Position numbers and translations under genes: made by a program. This document shows positions 33,862-41,208 of a DNA stretch of 41,971 nt, piece by piece. Position 1 is the stretch's first letter. Each line of letters opens with the position of its first letter. Below the pieces are notes generated by a model that had not been told where the DNA came from, made no database searches, and worked only from the letters and a program-made list of their open reading frames with translations. Source of the stretch: JAEUIG01 sp046349775 (GTDB lineage: Bacteria > Planctomycetota > Planctomycetia > Planctomycetales > Planctomycetaceae); contig JAXMBS010000048.1 in assembly GCA_046349775.1 (NCBI GenBank), positions 1 through 41,971 on the forward strand, read 5' to 3'.

Positions 33862-36105
33862 ATGCGCTCATCCGTGGCGGCACTCCTATTCTACGCATTT
33901 GGCCTCGGCAGCGTGGGGGCAACCGCGGCCGATTCGCATCTGGAACGCATCCAGTTCAACAACCCCGGCCTGGTCGTGGACCTGGGCGTGGGTCTCTGGG
34001 CCTGGCCGCTGCCGATGGATTACGACCAGGATGGCGACTGGGATCTCGTCGTCTCCTGCCCGGACAAGCCGTACAACGGGACGTACTTCTTCGAGAATCC
34101 CGGCCCATTGAGCCGCGCCCCACAGGGAAGCACGTCTGTCGATAAACCATCGACCATAAACCATCAACCCGTCTTCAAGCCTGCTGTCCGCATCGCCGAC
34201 GGCCCCACCAGCGTGCAGGTGTCGTTTGTCGCCGGCAAGCCGGTCGTGATGACACCGGCGAAACTCTACGCCGACTTCCGCGAGCACCAGTACGCGCATC
34301 CGATCGAGCTGCCGTTGCCGGCACAGATCGATTCGCAGTACAAGCGCTACCGCGCGAACGAGTGGCGGCTGATCGATTTCGAGGGGGACGGCGACCTCGA
34401 CGTCATCATCGGGATCGAAATCTGGGACGACTACGGCTGGGACGATGCCTGGGACGAGAAGGGCAGCTGGAAAAACGGTCCACTGCACGGGTACGTGTAC
34501 CTGGCCGAGAACATCGCGATCGCCCCCCCGACTAGCCGCGACCGTAAGGGAGCGAACTCCGCGGAACTATCCCCGCTCGCCACCGATCAATCATGGCCGG
34601 AGTTCCTCGGTCCGCGCCCGGTGTTCGCACCGGCGGTGAAACTCACGACGACGGATGACAAGCCGATCGACGTCTTCGGGATGCCGTCGCCGAGCTTCGC
34701 CGACTTCGACGGCGATGGTGATCTTGACCTGATTTGCGGAGAGTTTCTCGACGGGTTCACCTGGTTTGAAAACGTCGGGACCCGTTCGAATCCGGAGTTC
34801 GCTCCCGGCGAGGTTCTCGGTTCGACGCTCCTGCCGGGTCCGGAGGGCCAGGAACGGGCCGTCGGGGGGATCGCCATGGACCTGCAGATGATTACGCCGA
34901 CGGCCGTCGACTGGGACAACGACGGCGATGTCGACCTGATCTGCGGAGACGAAGACGGACGCGTCGCCTTCATCGAGCGCCTGTCCGATATCGAACGACT
35001 CCCCGATCGGGAATTGCTGTTTCGCTCCACGCTCCTTTCCCCGGCTTTCGCCGCACCGGTCTACTTCGGACAGGAGGCGGCGGACGTCAAGTTCGGCGCT
35101 CTGGTGACCCCCTGTAGTGTCGACTGGGACTGCGACGGCGACGAGGACCTGATCTGTGGAAACACTGCCGGTTACCTCGGATTGATCGAGAATCTCGACG
35201 CCGGGAACCCGCCGAAATGGGGTGCGCCACGGCGATTGGAGGAAATCCGCATGTCGAGCGATGGGCAAGGCGTCGTTCAGCATGTCATCCGCTATGCGGC
35301 GGGAGACAAGGGCTCCATCCAGGGTCCCTGCGAAGCGAAGTGGGGCTATACCGCCCCGGCGGTCGGCCGCTGGGACGAAGCGGGGGGCCGGCCCGACATC
35401 ATCGTCAACACCATCTGGGGGATGGTCATGCGGCACGCGAGCTCCGCAAATAAGGACGTCATGTTGATCGCGGCGCCGATCGGTCTCGACATTGCCACAG
35501 AGTCCGCGAGCCCCGCCTGGACATGGTGGAAACCGCAGCCCGGATTTCTGGCGACGCAATGGCGCACCACTCCCTGCGTAATCGACTGGAACGATGACGG
35601 CCAGTCCGATCTGGTCATGCTGGATTACGAAGGCTACCTGGCATTTTTTGAGCGCAATCTCGATCCCGATCCCAGCGGCAAGCGCGCGCTGCACCTTGGC
35701 AAGCGGGTTTTCAAGATCGAGGGCCCCTGTGAGTTCGACGGCAAGCATCAGCCCGTCGGTGACAAGCATGATGACCTGCTCCGGCTCAACGCCGGCTGGG
35801 CCGGCAAGAGCGGGCGCCGCAAGTTGCACATTGTCGACTGGGACGGCGACGGCCGCCGCGATCTCCTCGTCAACAGCACGAACGTCAACTGGCTGCGCAA
35901 CGTCCGCACCGACGACGAAGGCTTCGTCTGGTTCAAGGACGAAGGCCCGCTGGACACCCGCGTCCTCGCCGGCCACGACACCAGTCCCACCACCGTCGAC
36001 TGGGACAAGAACGGCATTCCCGACCTGCTCGTGGGAGCGGAAGACGGACGGTTGTATTACAAGCAGAATCCGCGAACAGCAAGAATTGACGCAAAGGCGC
36101 AATGA
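33862..36105 (+). CDS. Large exported FG-GAP/VCBS-repeat protein
   Basis: A 747-residue exported protein with signal peptide MRSSVAALLFYAFGLGSVGA. It has eight or so calcium-loop repeats of the form DxDxDGxxDLxx: DYDQDGDWDLVV, DFEGDGDLDVII, DFDGDGDLDLIC, DWDNDGDVDLIC, DWDCDGDEDLIC, DWNDDGQSDLVM, DWDGDGRRDLLV and DWDKNGIPDLLV. This predicts a seven- or eight-bladed propeller on the cell surface. Two foreign-looking insertions interrupt it: VDKPSTINHQPV (residues about 93-104) encoded by a heptamer-word array, and PTSRDRKGANS (about 223-234) encoded by half of the palindromic element. The TGA stop lies within the next word repeat. Confidence 0.88.
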   Translation: MRSSVAALLFYAFGLGSVGATAADSHLERIQFNNPGLVVDLGVGLWAWPLPMDYDQDGDWDLVVSCPDKPYNGTYFFENPGPLSRAPQGSTSVDKPSTINHQPVFKPAVRIADGPTSVQVSFVAGKPVVMTPAKLYADFREHQYAHPIELPLPAQIDSQYKRYRANEWRLIDFEGDGDLDVIIGIEIWDDYGWDDAWDEKGSWKNGPLHGYVYLAENIAIAPPTSRDRKGANSAELSPLATDQSWPEFLGPRPVFAPAVKLTTTDDKPIDVFGMPSPSFADFDGDGDLDLICGEFLDGFTWFENVGTRSNPEFAPGEVLGSTLLPGPEGQERAVGGIAMDLQMITPTAVDWDNDGDVDLICGDEDGRVAFIERLSDIERLPDRELLFRSTLLSPAFAAPVYFGQEAADVKFGALVTPCSVDWDCDGDEDLICGNTAGYLGLIENLDAGNPPKWGAPRRLEEIRMSSDGQGVVQHVIRYAAGDKGSIQGPCEAKWGYTAPAVGRWDEAGGRPDIIVNTIWGMVMRHASSANKDVMLIAAPIGLDIATESASPAWTWWKPQPGFLATQWRTTPCVIDWNDDGQSDLVMLDYEGYLAFFERNLDPDPSGKRALHLGKRVFKIEGPCEFDGKHQPVGDKHDDLLRLNAGWAGKSGRRKLHIVDWDGDGRRDLLVNSTNVNWLRNVRTDDEGFVWFKDEGPLDTRVLAGHDTSPTTVDWDKNGIPDLLVGAEDGRLYYKQNPRTARIDAKAQ
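34142..34169. repeat. Period-7 word array inside the FG-GAP gene
   Basis: Four heptamers ATAAACC, ATCGACC, ATAAACC, ATCAACC flanked by GTCG and CGTC, almost the same as the intergenic array at 33017-33044 and in the same orientation. It is translated as part of VDKPSTINHQPV without breaking the frame. Confidence 0.7.
34531..34556. repeat. Half copy of the 28-kb palindromic element inside the FG-GAP gene
   Basis: Twenty-six bases starting ACTAGCCGCGACCGT match 28146-28171 except for one C to A change. No complementary second arm follows. The copy is translated as TSRDRKGAN within a linker between propeller repeats. Confidence 0.75.
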
Positions 36106-36184
36106 CGCGCAGAGAAGACTTAGGGAGAGTCTGAACAATCCTCCGTGCGTCTTGGTGCCTCCGTGTCGCCGTGTCTTTGTGTCG
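36088..36184. repeat. Period-8 word repeat, two facing arms (FG-GAP/sialidase gap)
   Basis: Arm 1 (36088-36111) has octamers GACGCAAA, GGCGCAAT, GACGCGCA. Arm 2 (36141-36184) has five octamers of type GTCTTTGT. Arms are largely complementary. The TGA stop of the FG-GAP gene is formed at a unit junction in arm 1, and 59 bases remain from arm 2 to the sialidase ATG. Confidence 0.65.
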
Positions 36185-36242
36185 GATGTTTGCCGCCGAT
36201 ACATTGCACGTTCGAATTCAACCGCCTGTTGTTACTGGACCC

Positions 36243-37355
36243 ATGAAATTCGCTTACCTGATTCTTGTTCTCTGCCTGCCGTTTGCGTTCACGGTGTCGG
36301 CGGTCGCCGCCGAGCCTGAGCCCCCCGGCCTCATATTGCGCGAGTTCATCTACTCGCCGGAAGCAGCGCCGTTTCCCGGAGTGCATGCCTCAACCATCGC
36401 TGAGACTCCCGGTGGGTTGGTGACGGCTTTTTTCGGCGGCACGGATGAAGGCGAGAAAGACGTCGGCATCTGGGTGTCGCGGCACGTCGACGGGAAATGG
36501 ACCAGACCGGTTGAGGTGGCCAACGGCGTCCAGCACAAGACCCTGCGCTACCCGTGCTGGAATCCCGTGCTGTTTCAATACCCGCAGGGGCAATTGCAAC
36601 TTTACTACAAGGTCGGACCCGACCCCGCCGGCTGGTGGGGGATGCTGACCGAGTCGACCGACAATGGGGCGACGTGGTCCTGGCCACGCCGACTGCCGCA
36701 GACAATCGACGGCCCGGTGAAGAACAAGCCGGTGCTGCTCGCCAACGGCGATCTGCTCTGTGGCAGCAGCATCGAGTACGACGGCTACCGCGTGCACTTC
36801 GAGATCACTCCCGACCGGGGGCGGACGTGGGAACGGATCGGCCCGATCAACGCGCGCGGCGAGTTTACCCCAATCCAGCCGACGATCCTCCGGCATCGTG
36901 ATGGCAGCCTGCAGGCCCTCTGCCGCAACGAAATCGAAGGCAAGATCGGCAGCACAACCAGCACCGACAACGGTCGCACCTGGACGAAGATGGTCGCGAC
37001 CGAACTGCCGAACCCCGACGCGGGAATCGATGCGGTCACCCTCAAGAATGGCCGCCATCTGCTGATCTACAATCACACGCTCCGCAAGCAGGGGACGCCG
37101 AATTGGCGCCACATGCTGAATCTCGCCATGACCGAGGATGGCGAGCACTGGCAGGCCGCCATGGTCGTCGAGGTCGGCCAGGGAGAGTTCTCTTATCCGG
37201 CCATCATTCAGACCAGCGACGGACTCGTGCACGCGACTTACACCTGGCGGCGGAAACTCGTGCGGCACGTGGTCATCGATCCCGAAAAGCTGGAGCTCAC
37301 ACCGATCGTGAACGGCATCTGGCCCGGCTATCCGCAGGCCGGAGTCAAAGACTGA
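36243..37355 (+). CDS. Exported sialidase-like (BNR-repeat) protein
   Basis: A 370-residue protein with signal peptide MKFAYLILVLCLPFAFTVSAVAA. Six-bladed propeller signatures appear as Asp boxes: STDNGATWSW, TPDRGRTWERI and STDNGRTWTKM. PGVHASTIAETPGGLVTAFFGGTDEG holds a start typical of BNR_2 proteins. The family covers sialidases and unsaturated-sugar lyase-like enzymes; the RIP arginine triad of true sialidases is not certain here (VSRHVDG, CRNEIEG, TWRRKLV are candidates). ATG 36243 fits the signal peptide; an earlier ATG would put the word repeat in the protein. It lies between two word-repeat elements and upstream of xylA. Confidence 0.8.
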   Translation: MKFAYLILVLCLPFAFTVSAVAAEPEPPGLILREFIYSPEAAPFPGVHASTIAETPGGLVTAFFGGTDEGEKDVGIWVSRHVDGKWTRPVEVANGVQHKTLRYPCWNPVLFQYPQGQLQLYYKVGPDPAGWWGMLTESTDNGATWSWPRRLPQTIDGPVKNKPVLLANGDLLCGSSIEYDGYRVHFEITPDRGRTWERIGPINARGEFTPIQPTILRHRDGSLQALCRNEIEGKIGSTTSTDNGRTWTKMVATELPNPDAGIDAVTLKNGRHLLIYNHTLRKQGTPNWRHMLNLAMTEDGEHWQAAMVVEVGQGEFSYPAIIQTSDGLVHATYTWRRKLVRHVVIDPEKLELTPIVNGIWPGYPQAGVKD

Positions 37356-37379
37356 CAATCGCCAACGACGCGAATTTTC

Positions 37380-37475
37380 GACACAAAGGCACAGTGACAC
37401 GAAGACGCACAAAGAGAAGGAACAATCAACCCTTTCTCTGTGCGTCTTGGCGGCTTCGTGTCTCTGTGTCAAATC
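37380..37475. repeat. Period-8 word repeat, two facing arms (sialidase/xylA gap)
   Basis: Arm 1 (37380-37419) has octamers GACACAAA, GGCACAGT, GACACGAA, GACGCACA and one more. Arm 2 (37436-37475) has CTCTGTGC, GTCTTGGC, GGCTTCGT, GTCTCTGT and one more. The arms pair along most of their length with a 16-base loop. The xylA ATG follows 22 bases later, behind TAGAGAG. Confidence 0.7.
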
Positions 37476-37497
37476 GTAATGTAGAGAGAATCAACTG

Positions 37498-38811
37498 ATG
37501 TCCGAATTCTTTCCCGGCGTTCCCAAGATCCCCTACGAAGGCCCGAAGTCCAAGAACCCGCTGGCCTTCAAGCACTACAACCCCGACGAGGTCGTCGAGG
37601 GGCAGAAGCTGCGCGATCTGCTGCGGTTCTCCGTGTGCTACTGGCACACGTTCCGTGGGACGGGGAGCGACCCGTTCGGCGCCGCCACGTTGCAGCGTCC
37701 CTGGGACGACGGCTCGAACTCACTGGAAAATGCCCTGAAGCGCGTCGATGCGGCGTTCGAGTTCATCGGCAAGCTCGGTGCGCCGTTCTACTGCTTCCAC
37801 GATCGCGACATCGCCCCGGAAGGGAACTCACTGCGCGAGTCGAACAAGCTGCTCGACGCGGTTGTCAAGCAGCTCAAGGACAAGCAGGAAGCATCCGGCA
37901 TCAAGCTGCTGTGGGGGACGGCCAATCTGTTCTCGCACCCGCGGTTCATGCACGGGGCGGCGACCAGTTGCAATGCGGACGTGTTCGCGTTTGCGGCGGC
38001 GCAGGTGAAGAAGGCGATCGAAGTCACGCATGAGCTCGGCGGCGTGAACTACGTCTTCTGGGGGGGCCGCGAGGGGTATCAGAACCTCTACAATACCGAC
38101 CTCAACCGCGAGCTGTCACATCTCGCTTACTTCATGCACAAGGCGCATGAGCACGCCAAGTCGATCGGCTTCAAAGGGCAGTTCCTGTTTGAACCCAAGC
38201 CGAAGGAGCCGACGAAGCATCAGTACGACTTCGACGCCGCCGCGTGTCTCAACTTCATCGGCCGCCACGGTCTCGACGGCATCGTCAAGCTCAACATCGA
38301 GACCAACCACGCCACGCTGGCCGGCCATACGATGATGCATGAGCTGGAATATGCCCGGATCCACAACGCGCTCGGCTCGATCGACGCCAACACCGGCGAC
38401 CTGCTCCTCGGTTGGGACACCGACCAGTTCCCGACCGACATCTACCTCACGACGCAGATCATGCTCGTGATCCTCAAACAGAAAGGCCTGACTCCCGGCG
38501 GCGTCAACTTCGACGCCAAAGTCCGCCGCGAAAGCTTTGAACCGATCGATCTGTTCCACGCCCACATCGGCGGCATGGACGCGTTCGCCCGCGGCACGAA
38601 GATCGCCGCCCGCATCCGCGCCGACGGCGTCCTCGACAAGTTCGTCCAGCAGCGGTATCGCAGCTTCGACAGCGGGATCGGCAAGCAGATCGACGAGGGG
38701 AAAGCCACCTTTGCCGAACTCGAGGCCTACATGCTCGAGAAGGGCGAAGCCGCAGCAAACGAGAGTGGACGGCAGGAGTATCTGGAGAATCTGATTAACG
38801 ACTATCTGTAG
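37498..38811 (+). CDS. xylA: Xylose isomerase
   Basis: Interconverts D-xylose and D-xylulose (and glucose and fructose), a cytoplasmic TIM-barrel metalloenzyme. At 437 residues it is of the longer class II type. The catalytic pair His101 and Asp104 are in FYCFHDRDIAPEG (97-109). The metal-site motifs are FWGGREGYQNLYNTD, FEPKPKEPTKHQYD and NIETNHATLAGHTMMHE, with a C-terminal GWDTDQFPTD. No xylulokinase or sugar transporter is near; the sialidase-like and oxidoreductase neighbours suggest a carbohydrate region. The ATG follows a word-repeat element. Confidence 0.97.
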   Translation: MSEFFPGVPKIPYEGPKSKNPLAFKHYNPDEVVEGQKLRDLLRFSVCYWHTFRGTGSDPFGAATLQRPWDDGSNSLENALKRVDAAFEFIGKLGAPFYCFHDRDIAPEGNSLRESNKLLDAVVKQLKDKQEASGIKLLWGTANLFSHPRFMHGAATSCNADVFAFAAAQVKKAIEVTHELGGVNYVFWGGREGYQNLYNTDLNRELSHLAYFMHKAHEHAKSIGFKGQFLFEPKPKEPTKHQYDFDAAACLNFIGRHGLDGIVKLNIETNHATLAGHTMMHELEYARIHNALGSIDANTGDLLLGWDTDQFPTDIYLTTQIMLVILKQKGLTPGGVNFDAKVRRESFEPIDLFHAHIGGMDAFARGTKIAARIRADGVLDKFVQQRYRSFDSGIGKQIDEGKATFAELEAYMLEKGEAAANESGRQEYLENLINDYL

Positions 38812-38879
38812 GCAGTCTGGTCCGGCGAACGGACTGCTCCTCTGACGGCCGAGTCTTGACCGCCGACAGCGTCTTTTGA

Positions 38880-39893
38880 ATGGAACCGACGATGCGCAGA
38901 ACCCGCTTCGGCGTCATCGGTCTCGGCTGGTTCGGCGAGAAACACTGCGAGGCGCTGGCGGAGATCGCCGACGTCGAGTTGTATGCGCTCTGCACGCGGA
39001 ACGAGTCGCGGCTCAATGAGCTGGCCGCGCGGTTCAGCGTCACGCAGGCGTTCACCGACTACCGCGAGATGCTGCGCGATCCGGAGCTGGAAGCGGTCAG
39101 CATCGTGACGATGTGGGACCAGCACGTGCAGCCCGCGCTCGCGGCCCTCGCCGCTGGCAAGCACGTGTTCCTCGAAAAGCCGATGGCGTCGACCGTCGCC
39201 GACTGCGAACAGATCGTCCGCGCGGCGGACACGGCGCGCGGGTATCTGATGGTCGGGCACATCTGCCGGTTCAATCCGCGCTATGCGGCCGCGAAAGAAG
39301 CGATCGCGGCCGGACGGATCGGGCGGATCCTGTCGCTGTACGCTCGCCGCAACATTCCGGCGGCCGTGACCGACGAGATTCTCAACAAGATCGGGCCGAT
39401 CATCGGCGACGGCGTCCACGACACCGACCTGATGCTGTGGTACACCCAGGACCGGATCGTCAGCGCATACGCGCAGACGGTCGACGTGCGCGGCAGGAAG
39501 TATCCGGACCTCGGCTGGACAATGTACCGGTTCGCCGGCGGGGCGACGGGGATCCTGGAAAATGTCTGGTGCCTGCCGGACCGGACTCCGTTCCAGATCG
39601 ACGAGCGGTTGGAGATCATCGGCACGACCGGCTCGATCCACATCCAGGAGACGCACCCGAACTTTTCGATCAGCGACGCCGACGGCTGGCACTCCCCCGA
39701 TACGACCTACTGGCCCACGTTACACGGCCGGCGGGCCGGGGCGCTGGTGGCGGAGCTGACATACTTCGCGCGGTGCGTCCGTGCGGGGGAACGGCCGACG
39801 ATCATCACGCCGCCGGAGTCGCTCGAAGCAGTACGGGCGTGCCTGGCCGCCGAGGAATCGGCCCGGACCGGACAAATCGTGCGGATTCAATAG
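38880..39893 (+). CDS. Gfo/Idh/MocA-family oxidoreductase
   Basis: NAD(P)-dependent sugar or inositol dehydrogenase-type protein, 337 residues. The Rossmann motif is GVIGLGWFGEKHCEAL (residues 9-24). The signature EKP is in VFLEKPMAS, and the C-terminal beta-sheet domain holds GDGVHDTDLMLW with the His-Asp typical of the catalytic site. The substrate is not predictable, but its place after xylA suggests sugar metabolism. ATG 38880 has a second ATG four codons later. The 68-base gap to xylA contains an imperfect hairpin (GCAGTC/GACTGC) near 38812-38845. Confidence 0.9.
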   Translation: MEPTMRRTRFGVIGLGWFGEKHCEALAEIADVELYALCTRNESRLNELAARFSVTQAFTDYREMLRDPELEAVSIVTMWDQHVQPALAALAAGKHVFLEKPMASTVADCEQIVRAADTARGYLMVGHICRFNPRYAAAKEAIAAGRIGRILSLYARRNIPAAVTDEILNKIGPIIGDGVHDTDLMLWYTQDRIVSAYAQTVDVRGRKYPDLGWTMYRFAGGATGILENVWCLPDRTPFQIDERLEIIGTTGSIHIQETHPNFSISDADGWHSPDTTYWPTLHGRRAGALVAELTYFARCVRAGERPTIITPPESLEAVRACLAAEESARTGQIVRIQ

Positions 39894-39922
39894 CTCACGC
39901 TCGCCCTGGTTGGATACTGACG

Positions 39923-41110
39923 ATGTTGCACAACTGCAGATCTCTGCTGTTCCAGGCCGCCATCCTGTTGATGTTCTTAGCAGCCAACGTTGTGACGGCC
40001 CAGGACAAGAGCGTCCGGCCGGGGATCAACGATTCGTTCCGCGATCCGAACGTCGACGAGTTCGTGAAGCGGTTCGAGATCGAGAGCCGCGAGGTCTACG
40101 CGCGGCGGAACGAGATCGTAGCCGCGTGCAGACTACAGCCAGGACAGACGGTGGCCGACATCGGTGCGGGAACGGGGCTGTTCACGCGGCTGTTTGCGGA
40201 CGCCGTCGGTGAGAACGGGCGGGTCGTGGCGGTCGACATTGCACAGAAGTTCCTCGATCACATCGCGACGTCCGGCCGCGACGCGGGGCTGAAGAATATC
40301 GACACCGTCCTGTGCACCGCCGATTCGACCGAGCTGCCAATAGCCTCGGTCGACGTGGCGTTCATCTGCGACACGTATCACCACTTCGAATTCCCACTGA
40401 AGACGATGACCTCGTTACGGCAGGCGCTCAAGCCGAACGGCCGCGTGATCGTGATCGACTTCCGGAAGATTCCGGGGGTCAGCTCAGATTTCGTGATGGG
40501 ACACGTCCGGGCGCCGCAGTCGGTATTTGAGAGCGAAATCGTCACGGCCGGCTTCCTGAAGACGCGCGAGGAGGGAAAACTGCTCAGCGAGAATTACTTT
40601 GTCGAATTCACGCGGTCGGAGACGCCGGGCCTGAAGCCATTGGAGTATCCGATCATCGCGGGTTACGGAGGCGTCGTGCTGCTGCCGCCATCGGCCGCGG
40701 AACCGCCGCGCGCGGGCGCCAACGTGGTGTTTGACGTGACGGCCGGGGGCGATCCGTTCGCGGTGAACAAGGGGCTGGAACGGGCGGCGCGGTTGCTGAA
40801 CCTGTACGGCGCGGCGGGACGCAAAGCTTCCGACGTGCGACTCACGATCGTCTTGCACGGCGAGGCTACCAAAGCCGTGCTGACGGACGAGTTTTTTGCG
40901 TCGCGCTTCCAGACGGAGAAGAACCCGAACCTGCCGCTGGTCGAGGCGCTGCACGCGGCGGGAGTGCAGGTGCTGGTCTGCGGGCAGTCGCTCAACCGGA
41001 ACGGATTCCCGGAGACGGTGATCGCGCCGCACGTGAAAATCGCAGCCTCGGCGATGACGGCCGTCATCAACCGGCAGGCGAACGGCGACAGCCTGGTGGA
41101 GGTCGAGTGA
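39923..41110 (+). CDS. Exported methyltransferase-DsrE fusion protein
   Basis: A 395-residue protein of two parts. Residues 1-26 are a hydrophobic signal sequence (LLFQAAILLMFLAANVVTA). Residues 40-230 are a class I SAM-dependent methyltransferase: motif I VADIGAGTGLF (78-88), VVAVDIAQ (101-108), STELPIASVDVAFICDTYHHF and LKPNGRVIVIDF. Residues about 263-391 resemble DsrE/DsrF: VVFDVTAGGDPFAVNKGLERAARLLNLY, VRLTIVLHGEA and a conserved-looking Cys353 in VQVLVCGQS. The signal sequence would place a SAM-using domain outside the cytoplasm unless it is retained. The frame is open upstream to 39113, but that overlaps the oxidoreductase gene. A 29-base gap links it to the oxidoreductase gene. Confidence 0.82.
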   Translation: MLHNCRSLLFQAAILLMFLAANVVTAQDKSVRPGINDSFRDPNVDEFVKRFEIESREVYARRNEIVAACRLQPGQTVADIGAGTGLFTRLFADAVGENGRVVAVDIAQKFLDHIATSGRDAGLKNIDTVLCTADSTELPIASVDVAFICDTYHHFEFPLKTMTSLRQALKPNGRVIVIDFRKIPGVSSDFVMGHVRAPQSVFESEIVTAGFLKTREEGKLLSENYFVEFTRSETPGLKPLEYPIIAGYGGVVLLPPSAAEPPRAGANVVFDVTAGGDPFAVNKGLERAARLLNLYGAAGRKASDVRLTIVLHGEATKAVLTDEFFASRFQTEKNPNLPLVEALHAAGVQVLVCGQSLNRNGFPETVIAPHVKIAASAMTAVINRQANGDSLVEVE

Positions 41111-41208
41111 ATTCGCCGCTGACAGTTGACGGAAAACAGAGGGCAGCGGAGAGAACAGAAGGGCGGCAAAGTCATCTCACGAGGCCACAGATCTCGAAAG
41201 CAGTCCGG

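Noticed and set aside
34591..36204. 537-codon minus-strand frame opposite the FG-GAP gene
   Set aside because: It covers the antisense of repeated Asp-rich loops and extends into the word repeat; no family motif.
36390..37472. 360-codon minus-strand frame opposite the sialidase-like gene
   Set aside because: Antisense of Asp-box repeats; begins in the octamer array; no motif.
2128..37475. CRISPR arrays as an explanation of the word repeats
   Set aside because: Units are 7-8 bases without spacers, sequences differ between loci and arms face each other; no cas genes are present.
39113..39922. 270-codon N-terminal extension of the methyltransferase-DsrE gene
   Set aside because: It overlaps the oxidoreductase gene in another frame; the signal sequence marks the start at 39923.
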